Shown piece by piece: positions 11,207 through 22,065 of a stretch of DNA of 64,000 nt (the stretch's first letter is position 1; every line of letters starts with the position of its first letter). Source of the DNA: Euborellia annulipes (Eukaryota > Arthropoda > Insecta > Dermaptera > Anisolabididae). Under the pieces are notes generated by a model. That model was not told the origin of the DNA. It ran no database searches and worked only from the letters and a program-made list of their open reading frames with translations. The position numbers and the translations under genes were made by a program. Location of the stretch: positions 1 through 64,000 of the forward strand of contig JAKCPI010006253.1 of NCBI GenBank assembly GCA_023213315.1, in the 5' to 3' direction.

Positions 11207-11852
11207 TTAAGGTAAGCGTCTCAAAAAACCGTTAAAAGACGATTCACTACCGAGTTGTTCTAGGCTGCAAGAGACGGCGTTAGTTTTTCCCCATAGGAAT
11301 ACAAAGGATTTATTCCATTTCATTTGAAAGATTCCAGCTAATTAATTAAGGGTAAAAAATTAATTATTTTTTAACACAATGATTACTAATTTAATTGGCT
11401 ATAAGATATAGAGCTCCTTTTTTAAAATCTCTCGGAACGACCTATCGTCTAGGAAAGTCCTATGGTTCGGCTCCTGAAGGTCGTAAGCCCACCTCAGTGA
11501 AATAATCGCCCAAATATTCGGAGCACTCTCCCGGGAGTGCAGTTCGGCACCCCAAATGGGTGTGTGAACCTCCCTTCTGAGTTTGCTGACGAACCTGACA
11601 GCAAAATTTTGAAGAAGGGAGAACAAAGCCTTTCATTAGCATTCACTGACAATGCAAAGAATACTTATCTCATTGATAATTAAATTAGCAATCATTCTGT
11701 TAAAAAATAATTAATTTTTTGCCTTTAATTAATTAGCTGGAACCTTTCAAATGAAATGGAATAAAACGCTTGTCTACCTACGCCATCTCTTGCCGCCTAG
11801 AGTAACCAGTTTCTCATTCGGCGTTTAACAGTTTTCGAGGCCTGCTCCTTAA
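11207..11852. mobile_element. P1 MITE copy b: inverted half-MITEs around captured DNA
   Basis: The ends are TTAAGGTAAGCGTCTC and CTGCTCCTTAA. The left 215 bases match the 5' half of P1, and the right 190 bases are an inverted copy of the same half (shared AATTAATTATTTTTTAACAC). Between them, 11425-11660 is GC-richer DNA absent from other P1 copies. It reads openly on the minus strand in two frames (11460-11642 and 11399-11626), neither recognised. Confidence 0.6.
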
Positions 11853-12362
11853 TAAATTTAAAAAATTATAGGAATTTTGGAAGGAAATAAATTTTCCTAT
11901 AATCCCTAAAACAGCGTTTCCCAACCTTTTGAAGTCCACGGCACCCCAAAGGTGCGTTGAGAATAATATTACTCACTAGCGGCACCCTTCTTTTTTTTTC
12001 CTCTATCAAAACGAAATTTTTTCTGCCCTGGGGAAAATTTTTTTCCCCTTGCGTGAAAATCATTTGACCTTTTTTTTGGCAAAGCTTAATTTTTTTCCGA
12101 TCTACGGAAAATTTTGCCGCTTCCATTTTAATCATTTGACCTTTTTTTTTAGCAAAACTTTAATATTTTTTTCTCTAAATATCTCACGGCACCTCTTAGG
12201 CATTCTCGCGGCACCCTTGGGTGCCGGGGCACACCGGTTGGGAACCACTGCCCTAAAAGGTTCTCTTTGAGCGTATAAAATTTTGAAATTCCAAAGGGAA
12301 GTTGATCAAATAGAGCGTGGACAGACAGACAGACAGACATTAGCGAATATATAAATAAATTC
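11853..12362 (-). mobile_element. Helitron-like repeat C, copy 1, split by a hAT MITE
   Basis: The minus strand of 12259-12362 carries the family start: a TATATATTCGCTAATG-like head, GTCTGTCTGTC, TTGATCAACTTCCC and AATTTTGAAA. Sequence left of the MITE (AGGGATTATAGGAAAATTT on the minus strand) continues it. A TATATA start followed by GTCTGTCTGTC resembles insect Helitron 5' ends, but that family call is tentative. Confidence 0.5.
11912..12250. mobile_element. hAT MITE with exact 8-bp TSD
   Basis: Terminal repeats CAGCGTTTCCCAACC and the inverse of CAGTGGTTCCCAACC are typical hAT termini. The flanks are an exact 8-bp duplication, CCCTAAAA. No transposase is present; the open frames inside are T-rich artefacts. 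Confidence 0.85.
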
Positions 12363-12442
12363 TCAGGAATTTATAAATTATAATTAAATAAAGATTGCGT
12401 GGAAAGAAGTCAGCCAATGAAAATAAAAAATTTCAATTTATT

Positions 12443-12485
12443 CTGTCGACGTTTCGAGCGCCCGTCGCGCTCTTCCTCGGGACAG
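12443..12485 (-). ncRNA. Hammerhead-like motif, R1 left arm
   Basis: Minus strand: CUGUC, core CCGAGGA, one A, stem II GAGCGC/GCGCUC, then GAAA, ACGU-type stem III, C, GACAG. CUGUC and GACAG pair perfectly as a 5-bp stem I. The core has C in place of the usual U at position 4, which may reduce activity. Confidence 0.6.
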
Positions 12486-12726
12486 TATAAGTGTCAAATG
12501 TTATAGATGGTAATGACAAAATAGTCGGTTGACATTATTAAATAATCTCAAAAAACATTAACAATGTATCTGTTGAAAGATTTAACAATGAATTATTAAC
12601 AATTTTAATTTAACAATAAATTATTGTTAAATCTTTCAACAGATACATTGTTAATGTTTGTTGAGATTATCTAATAATGTCAACCGACTATTTTGTCATT
12701 ACCATCTATAACATTTGACACTTATA

Positions 12727-12769
12727 CTGTCCCGAGGAAGAGCGCGGCGGGCGCTCGAAACGTCGACAG
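12727..12769 (+). ncRNA. Hammerhead-like motif, R1 right arm
   Basis: Mirror copy of the left-arm motif: CUGUC/GACAG stem I (5 bp), stem II GAGCGC/GCGCUC, GAAACGUC. An AATAAA follows at once (AGAATAAATTG), a position shared by many of these motifs. Confidence 0.6.
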
Positions 12770-12862
12770 AATAAATTGATTTTTTATTTTCATTGACTGA
12801 CTCCTTTCCACGCAATCTTTAGTTAATACTCACAGCCAGTATAATAATTAATTATAATTAAA

Positions 12863-13251
12863 AATAGTATAAACCCATGCAGAGACTCCTGGAGTTAAAA
12901 CGTCGCGGTATATCGCGATTATTTTATAAACAAACTGATTGTACCAGATGTTTATATGCTAACTAACATCTTTTATATTTAAATAGATCGTATTGAGAAG
13001 ATAAATATTTACAAATCATTTCTCTATCTCTTGCAAAAAAATAACTTTAGAAAGTTTAAGAGTTAAAAAAAAAAAATGAAGAATAAGGAAGGTACTTTTT
13101 ATTTATTTTCACTTTTTTTTTTGTATCTAATTAAAAATGTTTTTATAATGTATTCAAAATATTTAAAACATAAATATATATACTACGTTTCAATTTGAAT
13201 CGAAGAGTGAAATTATTTTCTTCGAGCTAGGAAAATGATGCAATTAAATTA
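12863..13251. other. Unassigned AT-rich DNA
   Basis: No gene, hairpin or family is recognised. Confidence 0.3.
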
Positions 13252-14373
13252 CACTGTGCTACAAGAAAAAAAGCCCCGAGATAATTCCTTCAGATTCTTA
13301 AGTAAAATGACCTCCTGAATCCAAATATGACCTCCGTTTTCCCCCACCACGTACCGTTTTCGGGGGGAGCCCCCTACTTATTTCCACCCCTTTTCGTTAA
13401 TTATAGGGCCATGAATCAAATTTGGAGGGATGAAAAGGAATATTTTAGCCTTAACATTTCTTCAGAAGGTCTAGAGAAGTGAAAAGTTAAAAAACATTAA
13501 CATTTGGATCCAAGGGGGGGTGTGGGGGAGGATTTTGTCCCTTAAAATGCAAAAAAATCGTTAAAAATGATCATTTTGATTTTTTCACTGATTTTCTACA
13601 TATTCCAGCGGACAGACCCACCTCACCCTTCCTTAAACATCCCTCAACTAAAAAAAAATATATAGGATAAAGCGGGTGGGGTGTGAGCGATTCCGAAGCC
13701 CTTGCAAGCAAGATGGAAGATTCACAACTCAGTTGGTCAAATTGGCAAATATGCGGGTAGAACTTTCATTTTTTTGGGCTGATCTTTACAAATTTAAACT
13801 TAAATATACGGATTCTTCTATGTCCTTCAATATTTCCATATTTTATCTAAAGGGGTAGAAATTATTTCTTGTCAAAGTTTGAAAAAATTCTTCCTGCAAG
13901 GGCTTCGGGATCGCCCACACCCCACCCGCTTTATCCTATATATTTTTTTTTAGTTGAGGGATGTTTAAGGAAGGGTGAGGTGGGTCTGTCAGCTGGAATA
14001 TGTAGAAAATCAGTGAAAAATTTTGAAAAAATCGGAAAAAACGCTCATTTTTAACGATTTTTTTGCATTTTAAGGGACAAAATCCTCCCCCACATCCCCC
14101 CTTGGATCCAAATGTTAATGTTTTTTAACTTTTCACTTCTCTAGACCTTCTGAAGAAATGTTGAGGCTGAAAAATTCCTTTTTATCCCTCCAAATTTGAT
14201 TCATGGCCCTATAATTAACGAAAAGGGGTGGAAATAAGTAGGGGGCTACCCCGCGAAAACGGTACGTGCTGGGGGGAAAACGAAGGTCATATTTGCATTC
14301 AGGAGGTCATTTTACTTAAGAATCTGAAGGAATTATCTCGGGGCCGGAAAAAGTTTCATTTTGCAGCACAGTG
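13252..14373. mobile_element. Fold-back element 2 (about 1.1-kb palindrome)
   Basis: The ends are CACTGTGCT and AGCACAGTG, flanked by TTA on both sides. The arms of about 470 bases share long blocks such as GATAATTCCTTCAGATTCTT, TTTGGATCCAAGGGGGG and CCTTGCAAG. The loop at about 13715-13890 is unique. No transposase is seen. Like fold-back element 1, it is flanked by a 3-bp T/A-only repeat. Confidence 0.75.
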
Positions 14374-14975
14374 TTATTAGGAGGGAAAAGAAATGCAAAT
14401 TTAGAGCCTAGCATGGGCGTAACTAGGGCAGTGCCGGGGGAGGGCGTGCCCGGCACCCCCCTAGTTACCCCCAAGCTACTATATGCAACAATTTTGAGAA
14501 AAGAAAAAATCAAATGTTGATGTCTTACTTTAGCATAGTCGAGTGGGAGAGATGTATCCGGGCAGGTGTAGAGACCCTCACTAGAACAAAAGAGAAAAAT
14601 TTTATAATAAGTTGCAAATGGTGCCTGGATAGTTTGTATCGTAAAGATAGGCATATTTACAAAAAAGTAGTGATGAAGATTGATATATTGTTATAGAGAA
14701 TCAAAAAATATGACAAAATAAAATATCAATGTGGGGAACAAACCTCCACATTGCTATTTTATTTCTTTATAATTTTTTTTTTCTTTATAATGATAAATAT
14801 TCATTACTATTTTTTATACACCCTGTATAATGTAGATCGTGTAAATTTCATAATAGGAATTATAATAATATTGAAACCCACACCGCAATCCTTAAATTTA
14901 ATAATAATTCAAGTTTCAGCCGTTGACTCTCGATGAAAAACTTTGTATAATAGCATTTATTTTTGATACATATAG
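14374..14975. other. Unassigned; hAT-like relic at 14410-14475
   Basis: About 14411-14475 has inverted GGGCGTAACTAGGG and CCCCTAGTTACCC around GTGCCGGG/CCCGGCAC, probably a deleted hAT-type MITE. I found no 8-bp duplication. The rest is plain AT-rich DNA. Confidence 0.4.
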
Positions 14976-14989
14976 ATATCATTATTTAT

Positions 14990-15190
14990 GAAATAATTCA
15001 ACGTCTTTTAATGTCAGTCTCTTTTATCTGTGGCTTATTTATCAAATTACAATGTTTCGGTCTCTCATTTTGAAGCCTTCCTCGGGTGCAATTCAGCTGA
15101 AGATGTAACATTGTTTATAATGTGTACCTGAGGAAGGCCGAAACGTTGAATTATTACAAATAAACCACAGTTAAATCAAAATAAGCCTTT
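14990..15190. mobile_element. Ribozyme palindrome R2
   Basis: Two inverted motifs: a degraded one near 15053-15098 (minus: CCCGAGGAAGG ... CCGAAACAUUG) and a better one at 15126-15150 (plus). The outer arms AATAATTCAACG and CGTTGAATTATT pair. CAAATAAACCACAG follows the right motif. No target duplication was identified. Confidence 0.5.
15126..15150 (+). ncRNA. Hammerhead-like motif, R2 right arm
   Basis: CUGAGGA, one A, GGCC (only a minimal stem II is possible), GAAACGUUG. The core fits CUGANGA and GAAA, but stem II is nearly absent, so this is probably inactive or deleted. Confidence 0.4.
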
Positions 15191-15205
15191 TATAAACCAG
15201 AATTT

Positions 15206-15517
15206 ATCTATATATAATAGCAGAATGTCCGTCTGTCAGGCTCTTTTGATCAACTTCCCGTTGGAATTTTGAAACGAAATTTTATCTGCTTACAGAGGAC
15301 CTTCTAGAGGTTACAGGAAAATTATTTTCGGCCTGAAATTCCTATAACTTTTTGAGTTATAAATTCCTAAATTTACGATTTCTCTCATAGGAAATGTATA
15401 GAGAAATATTTATGTATTCTTTTTGCATTTATGTATTCTATGAACGTAAACAAATCCTCAAACAGGCACTGGAATGGAATAGTAGTAATGATAATTTTTC
15501 CATAATTAAGAAAAGCG
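15206..15517 (+). mobile_element. Helitron-like repeat C, copy 2
   Basis: Starts CTATATATAATAGCAGAATG, GTCCGTCTGTC, GATCAACTTCCCGTTGG. The body has CCTATAACTTTTTGAGTTA and GGCACTGGAATGGAATAG, then CATAATTAAGAAAAG where a SINE sits. Copies C3 and C4 share this order. Confidence 0.55.
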
Positions 15518-15752
15518 CCCTGGGGCTTGGTGTAGTGGCTAGCGTGCTTGTCTTCTATACCAAGGGTCGCGGGTTCGGATCACAAGCAATCCGATGATTT
15601 TATTTAAGCCATTTAGATACCAAATGGCTTGAATAAGAATGCCTGGACCCCTAATACATGTATATTCAAATAACGGTTAAAATCAAAAGTCTTAAATGGC
15701 CTAAGTTGCCGAAAAGACTGTGTGTATGTGTGTGTGTGTGTGTGAGTGTGAC
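15518..15752 (+). mobile_element. tRNA-derived SINE, copy S4, inside repeat C
   Basis: Full head (GGGGCTTGGTGTAGTGGC, B-box-like GGGTTCGGATCAC), CCGATGATTTTATTTAAGCC body, then a GTGTGTGTGT tract. It sits at the same point of repeat C as the SINEs at 27372 and 39786. Confidence 0.75.
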
Positions 15753-16236
15753 AAATTATGCACCTCAATTAATTAATTTTTCAAATACAATAATAACGTT
15801 AAAACAGTAAAAATTAGAGTATATTAATTATAAAAACGGTGACAAATGTCTAAGCAAATAAATAACGGATTGAATAAAAAATACGGTCAAGAATAAAAAT
15901 CACAATTTCTTAAGTGAGAAAGAAAGAACCTACAAATTGCCAAATTTATTTTCCATCACGTGTTACACAATAAATAATAATAATAATAATAGTGAGTCAA
16001 GAGTGTCAGGAAGTTGTTTAAATGTTCAAGAAGAAGATAATCAAGGTTGAGACAACAAGTGTCATAACAAAGACGAAAAAGCTTCACTTTTATTCCGCTT
16101 TTTAATTTATCTTGTCTCAAGTCAGTTTTCAAATTAATGTTTTTGACATCTGCTTTTTGTTTAAAAGACTGTTAAGTATCTTGAGCTTATCTCAAATGTT
16201 CTCTCCTATCTTCTAAATTTACTTGCCTTCTTAAAA
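15753..16236. other. Unassigned AT-rich DNA
   Basis: Plain sequence with an (AAT)n stretch at 15970-15995. No gene is recognised. Confidence 0.3.
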
Positions 16237-16239
16237 AAA

Positions 16240-16889
16240 AAATCTGGTGTGACTGTCGCACAGCACACAACTTTCTCTTACCTTCGGTAATCGAAAGTTG
16301 TGTACTGTGCTTGTCACACCAGATTTTTTGTGTCGACATGTATTTAGTTCCCTACAGTACGGAACATTTGAATTCAGATGTAAAATTTATAAGTATGGGA
16401 AAATATTTATATTTTGTTACCATGGCAACCATTTCTCCTATCTTTTCTATGAAGTACAAGAGTAAAGTGGTCTTCAGAAGATTTCAATGGCAAAATGAGA
16501 ATATACATTTTATTGAAGCATCTAAAAAATAATTGATTTTTGAATTTTAAAAAAAAATTGTTAGAGCGTATTTTGAGAAAATCGAAAAAAACTGAAAAAG
16601 TACATCAGTAAAGTACTAGTACTCTTTGGTCGATTTTGTTTAAAAGCTTATTTTCACGCTCCCGGGGGGTGTTTAACTTATATATAAAATTTCAGTCTCA
16701 CAGCTCAATTCCTTCATGCTTAAAATTGAACACAGCACACACACAGACAGACCATGTCGCGAAAAACCACTTTTTGTTGGGACTCAAAACGTGATATATC
16801 CATCAAAATCTCGACATCGAATTTTTGACATGAATCCAATACTTCCTTCTCTCTATATATATTAACATATATAGAGGTAAGAGAAAGTA
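16240..16889 (+). mobile_element. Repeat A, copy 3
   Basis: Full-length: hairpin start AATCTGGTGTGACTG, shared body with CCATGGCAACCATTTC, CA-rich tract, TATATA hairpin and GGTAAGAGAAAGTA end. The frame at 16311-16532 is the repeat's translation only. Confidence 0.75.
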
Positions 16890-17185
16890 AAAAAAATATA
16901 GCGTTGTATTGATTTAGTGCATCCTTTCCTATGTATATATAATTATATATTCTAACAGTTTTTTATTTATTTTAATTAATAAATGTATAGCTAAAATGGC
17001 TATTTGCCAAGGCCAAGTTGAGAGAAAAATAATAATTTAATTTTACTATTTAAATAAGGATATTAAACATTTTAATACACACCAGAACATTGTTTAAATT
17101 TTAAAAGCCATATATGCATTCATATATATAAATAGGGATGGAAAAGTCGACACTGACTTTAGTCAAGAATTGATCTTATACTGAC

Positions 17186-17487
17186 AATTTTTTTTTTTTT
17201 TTTTTTGGAATGGGTGCATAAGGTCCGAAGACCTATAATGACCAATAGTCACATGCAGCCAGGAAGAAAATAAAAACAAAAGGAGAAGCATAAAGGGGAA
17301 ACTCAACTGCGGGAACTGAGAAGATGCCTGTTGAGATTAGACTTGAAAGTCTGAAGATTGTAGGTTTTGGGGAAGATAGACGCAGGGAGCTTGTTCCAAT
17401 CACGGGAGGTCATGGGGACAAAGGAAGAATGAAATTGATTTGTTCTGTTAGTCGTGATCTGAACAGCATAGGGATGCTGGGACGATA
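17186..17487 (-). mobile_element. LINE 3' end with poly(A)
   Basis: A minus-strand, heavily 5'-truncated LINE copy. The plus-strand T run at about 17189-17206 is its poly(A). It contains the C-terminal coding relic listed next. Flanking repeat-Z sequence continues on both sides when compared with 61350-61400. Confidence 0.65.
17303..17486 (-). pseudogene. LINE reverse transcriptase extreme C-terminus
   Basis: The minus-strand reading gives RSRLTEQINFHSSFVPMTS, RDWNKLPASIFPKTYNLQTF and KSNLNRHLLSSRS, then TGA at 17305-17303. A phrase of the form SF-P-T-RDWN-LP followed by LQTFKSNLN is characteristic of the C-terminal end of L2/CR1/Jockey-type non-LTR polyproteins. No catalytic residue is included. 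It is too short to encode anything functional and is useful as a marker of the LINE that may mobilise local SINEs. Confidence 0.7.
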
Positions 17488-17936
17488 ATCGCCTTTTTAG
17501 AATCGAGTTGAAACTCTATCAAGTCGATTAGAATCGATTCTCACAGGCCCATAGTTAGTATTCGATGATATTGAATAATATAGTTTGTAACCTTGATTGT
17601 CATTGATTGTCTTCATCTTTCTTTCAAAACCTACACATAACACACCCAATCTACACCCTTTCTAATAAGATCGGTTAGTGAAGATATGTGGCATTCTTAA
17701 TTCCTCAATTTTGATGTTTTAATGTGATATTTTATTTTAATGTTGAAAGTGCAATTTCTGGATAGAATATGCTTTTATAAAAATATTGAAAAGAATATTT
17801 GTGTATGTTGTATTTAATAAAATGTTTAAATACTTAATAAATCTTATATTATAAATAAATAAATATATTTGATATTTACTGAGTATCTCTCAACCACGAG
17901 TTAATGAGTTTTTAAAAAGTCGACTTTCAGAAATGA

Positions 17937-18622
17937 TTAAGGTGCGCATCTCGAAATGCCTTTAGAAGACGATTCAGTACCGAGTTACTCTAAGCGGCAA
18001 GAGATGGCGTTAGTCTTTCCCATAGGAATACAAGGGATTTATTCCATTTCATTTGAAAGATTCCAGCTAATTAATTAACGGTAAAAAATTAATTATTCTT
18101 TAACACAATGATTACTAATTTAATTATCTATAAGATATAGAGGAAATTTTTAAAAATATCTTTTATTTAATGCGATTAATCTAAAAAAAAATTTATTTTT
18201 TCGAAAATCAAAAAAAGGGCTTCTATAAGTTGTAGATATTTTAAAAAGCTTTAATTCAAAAAAAATTTGAGGTCGATAGCTTCAAAATTGTGGCCGCTGG
18301 AAACTCCCAAAATTATTATTTTTTTTTTTTTTTTTTTTTTTTAAACATTCACACTTTTTTCTCATTCACACTCACACTCACACACACATTCACACAGTCT
18401 TTTCGGCAACTCAGGCCATTTAAGACTTTAGACGATAACCGTTGTAATTAATATATCAATTTGGTGTTCAGGCATTTCTATTTAAGCCATCTGGTATCCA
18501 AATGGCTTAAATAAAATCATCGGACTGCCTGGGTCCGAACCCGCGACGTTTGGTATAGGAGGTAAGCACGCTACCTACTACGCCAAACTCGGGGGCCTCC
18601 CAAAATTAGACGCGCGCCTTAA
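17937..18622 (+). mobile_element. MITE P1, copy c, holding a SINE
   Basis: TTAAGGTGCGCATCTCG at the left and GACGCGCGCCTTAA at the right. The body matches copies at 30108 and 31577. SINE S5 interrupts it near the right end. Confidence 0.75.
18316..18596 (-). mobile_element. tRNA-derived SINE, copy S5, with 12-bp TSD
   Basis: Reverse orientation: long T tail, ACACTCACACTCACAC tract, family body, and head ending CGCCAAACTCGGGGG. CTCCCAAAATTA occurs on both sides (18304-18315 and 18597-18608), a target duplication as expected for LINE-driven retroposition. Confidence 0.85.
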
Positions 18623-18701
18623 TCAATTCCGAGAATCTAAAAATATCAAGTCGATTCGAAAATCGGAAAAATCGATTTTTCGAGCGCCTTTTTCCATCCC
18701 T

Positions 18702-19395
18702 CATTTATAAAAACCATAAATAAGCAAGTGATTAATGTTTCGAAAATTTTCTTTTTTGTTTTGGTTATGATCTCCTTAACTTGACGGATTGGTATTATCT
18801 GTTTCCCAAAAGGAAGAAGCACTTGAGAGAGAAAGAAGTTCTTAAATGAAAAGACACCCGAGGAGATAAATGAGCCTGCAACTCTTCGGATGAATTCACC
18901 CCGGGGGTAAATACATATGTTCGCCGCCGCCGCAGTCGCCTCAACCCGCATCCTGTAGGCTAAGGGTGTTTCACCCTCTTGTAACCAAGAGTCCCTCACC
19001 CCCTCCACACGCTGCTGCCTCATTATCACTATTTTTACAATGAGATATTTCCGAAAATATTAATTATACTATTAGAAGCTTAAACACATTGGAAAACCAT
19101 AAATAAAAAAAATATAACATTCATGTATATTACACTAATTATTGTAGGGCTTAGTGGAAGATAGTCATAAGCCATCATTTTGTCATTTTTGAGATATTCA
19201 TGCCATTAAATATCTCTCTTTAATACCACACAAAGAAGTTCCCTGATTTTACAACAATTAACTGCACTTAATAAGTGCAAGTTCTCTACTTGGCCAGCAA
19301 GTGATGATTCGAGAAGTAAGAAAGTCATAAGCCACAGCAAAATGGCGAAGAGTTCTGGCGACATCCGAAAGCAATTAAAAAAAAAACATTTTTCT
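18702..19395. other. Unassigned; GC-richer patch at 18880-19020
   Basis: The patch supports a 127-codon minus frame (18646-19029), but its C-terminal part runs into repeat Z and no motif is recognisable. It could be an exon or regulatory relic; evidence is insufficient. Confidence 0.3.
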
Positions 19396-19419
19396 TTTTT
19401 TTTTTTTTAATACAATTTC

Positions 19420-19455
19420 GGACGTTTCGGCCGATTTTTTCGGCCTTCATCACGA
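19420..19455 (-). ncRNA. Hammerhead-like motif (single)
   Basis: Minus strand: GUGAUGA, one A, stem II GGCCGA/UCGGCC with an A-rich loop (6 perfect pairs), GAAACGUCC. The first core base is G rather than C. No inverted partner was found nearby. Confidence 0.5.
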
Positions 19456-19677
19456 CAAATGTTATGTTTGCCTCGAACTTAGAGGGGCTTTTGGCAACTC
19501 CTGACCTACTTTTGATGCTAACATTCCTCAAATAGCATGACTACTGGTTCAAGAGACACTCTAAAAAAAACTTTTGTGGAAATATGTTAAAAAAGTGCAA
19601 AAAGTTTTAAATATGCAAAAATATGCAATATAAAATGTGAACCATAGTGCTAAGGGAGAATGAACGGATCTTGCATG

Positions 19678-20041
19678 CAAGGGCGGATACAGGGGGTAAG
19701 GTAATTACCCCCCCCGAGATTTGAAAAAATATTTTTTTCGCAAAAAAATAAATTTTAAACGTAAAATTTTAAAAATCAATACCAAAAAATTTGATTTGTA
19801 TTTATATCCTCATGAAAATACCAGGTTCCGCAAAGAGTGAAATTTTCGCGAACGGCAAATGAAAAAATTTTTGGTTTCAAAATCAAAATTTTGGTTCCGC
19901 GAAAAACTAAATTTTTCGTAGAAAAACTTTTGAGAACAGGCCCCCCCTACCCCGAAAAGAATTTCTATATACGCCCCTGGTGTGTGCGACGAGTCACACC
20001 AGATTACCCCCCCCCGAAAAACACCTCTGGATCCGCCCTTG
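19678..20041. mobile_element. hAT MITE with exact 8-bp TSD
   Basis: Termini CAAGGGCGGATACAGGG and the inverse of CAAGGGCGGATCCAGAGG. The flanks CTTGCATG are identical. Internally it carries GTCACACCAGATT, the outer strand of repeat A's hairpin. A relative lies at 43327. Confidence 0.85.
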
Positions 20042-20092
20042 CTTGCATGTCCAGAAAAATTAAACATTATTTTTCAACGGAGCTATTAATAA

Positions 20093-20748
20093 AATAAATC
20101 TGGAGTGACTGTCGCACAGCACACAACTTTCTCTTACCTTCGGTAATCGAAAGTTGTGTTCTGTGCTTGTCACATCAGATTTTTTGTGTCGACATGTATT
20201 TAGTTTCCTACAGTAGGGTACATTCGATTTTCAAGATGAAATATTTATATTTTGTTACCATGGCAACCATTTCTCCTATCTTTTCTATGGGGTACAAGAG
20301 TAAAGTGGTCTTCAGAAGATTTCAATCACAAAATGAGAATATACATTTTAAAGAGACATCTAAAAAATAATTGATTTTTGAATTTAAAAAAAAAAAATCG
20401 TTGGAGTGAATTTAGAGAAAATCGAAAAAAACTGAAAAAGTGCATCAGTAAAGTACTAGTACTCTTTGGTCGATTTTGTTCAAAAGCTTCGTGTCACGTC
20501 CCATGGGGGTGCCTAACTTAAATATACAATTTCAACCATCCTAGCTCTTTTCGTTCTTGAGATATTTAGTTCACAGACAGACACACACAAAGACAGACAG
20601 ACAGACCATATCGCGAAATAAACTTTTTTGGATTCAGGGGACCTCAAAACGTGTATATCCATCAAAATCTCGACATCAAATTTTTGACATGAATCCAATA
20701 CTTTCTCTCTCTATATATATTAACATATATAGAGGTAAGAGAAAGTAA
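20093..20748 (+). mobile_element. Repeat A, copy 4
   Basis: Hairpin start ATCTGGAGTGACTG to GTCACATCAGATT, family body with a shortened middle, CAGACAGA tract and GGTAAGAGAAAGTA end. Confidence 0.75.
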
Positions 20749-20749
20749 A

Positions 20750-21266
20750 AATTTAGTGAGTTATGTTTTCTAAATGAATTCCATGATAACAGAATATATC
20801 TTTAATAATTTTTTATCATTTCAAAATCTCTGCTTTTTTTGTATTCAAATTTATGTTAAATAATTAATTCTTGCTTTCTAACCTTTAATATTTTTTAATA
20901 GTATGGACAGGTGAATGTTAGGTTACTACGTAGGTAATATGAAGTAATCAAACGAAAACTTTCATCTTTCTTATGATATAATAATGTTTGTAATTTGGGA
21001 GTGGTCATCTAATAGTAGTAGCCAGGGAGAAAGAAAGAAAAGAGTCACGAGTGTGTCGGAAAAGGATGATTTGTGAAGGGGATGTCCAAACGGTAACGGA
21101 AATCAAAAGGGCTGCTTTTGTCCAAAAAGGGCGAGGATGATGATGATGATGTGCATGATGTATGTGCCACACCCTCGATCAAACCCACCACCACACGCAC
21201 AATTGTTATCAAATCAAAATATTGAAATTGAATGAACAAGCAATTTCTCAAATGAGTGTCATCACT
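20750..21266. other. Unassigned
   Basis: No gene is recognised. It has a (GAT)n stretch near 21135-21160; the minus frame there (21045-21326) reads it as poly-Ser and runs into MITE P1d. Confidence 0.3.
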
Positions 21267-21657
21267 TCTCGGGGTGCTAATTTTGGGAGATTCCAGCGGC
21301 CACAATTTTGAAGCTATCGACCTCAAATTTTTTTTAAATTAAAGCTATTTAAAATATCTACAACTTATAGAAGCCCTTTTTTTGATTTTCGAAAAAATAA
21401 ATTTTTTTTTTAGATTAATCGCATTAAATAAAAGATATTTTAAAAAAATTCGCTCTATATCTTATAGATAATTAAATTAGTAATCATTGTGTTAAAGAAT
21501 AATTAATTTTTTGCCCTTAATTAATTAGCTGGAATCTTTCAAATGAAATGGAATAAATCCCTTGTATTCCTATGGGAAAAACTAACGCCATCTCTTGCCG
21601 CTTAGAGTAACTCGGTACTGAATCGTTTCTAACGGTTTTTCGAGCCGCGCACCTTAA
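21267..21657 (-). mobile_element. MITE P1, copy d
   Basis: The inner sequence CTCGGGGTGCTAATTTTGGG begins the copy and GCGCACCTTAA ends it. The TTAAGGTGCGC terminus on the left side is lost. Confidence 0.7.
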
Positions 21658-21734
21658 TCATTTAGGTGTACTAAGAAAAAAAATTAAATCTATATTTACT
21701 GTCGACGGACTTCATCCCCTCCTACTCCTGGAGC

Positions 21735-21991
21735 TTTTTTACTTTCTCTTACCTATATATAGAAAGTATTGGATTCATGTCAAAAATTTAATGTTGAGAT
21801 TGTGATGGGAATTTTGGCATTGAGTCCAAAAATTTAAGTCCCACGAAATAATCTGTCTGTGAATAAAATAAAGTATGAAAGAAATGAGTGAGCTAGGAGA
21901 CCTCAAAACGTGTATATCCATCAAAATATCGACATTGAATTTTTGATACTTTCTCTCTCTATATTTTAACATATATAGGTAAGAGAAAGTA
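21735..21991. mobile_element. Repeat A derivative with two right ends
   Basis: Both sides carry the family's right-end hairpin: ACTTTCTCTTACC at the left and GGTAAGAGAAAGT at the right, with inverted ATTCATGTCAAAAATTTAAT-type segments. The left-end hairpin is absent, giving a small palindromic derivative. Confidence 0.6.
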
Positions 21992-22065
21992 AAAAAATCA
22001 AAAATATATTACAAATTGCGTATATTTCATCATCTAACGGAAACAATTATGTATAATTTAAAAAA

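Larger units (their letters stand above)
12389..12849. mobile_element. Ribozyme palindrome R1 with 13-bp TSD
   Basis: A near-perfect inverted repeat (arms about 200 bases) carries one hammerhead-like motif per arm, pointing outward. AATTATAATTAAA occurs at both flanks (12376-12388 and 12850-12862), consistent with a target duplication made on insertion. No protein is encoded. Confidence 0.7.
17134..18701 (+). mobile_element. Repeat Z, copy 1, carrying a LINE, a P1 MITE and a SINE
   Basis: Inverted termini AGGGATGGAAAAG and CTTTTTCCATCCCT. The body at about 17510-17936 recurs inverted at about 59285-59550 and 59850-59935. Three insertions are nested in it: a LINE 3' end (17186-17487), P1 copy c (17937-18622) and, inside that, SINE S5. 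No transposase remains. Confidence 0.55.

Noticed and set aside
18646..19029. 127-codon minus-strand gene
   Set aside because: Its C-terminal third reads through repeat Z's terminus, no motif is recognised, and Lys/Ile/Phe-rich parts look like AT noise.
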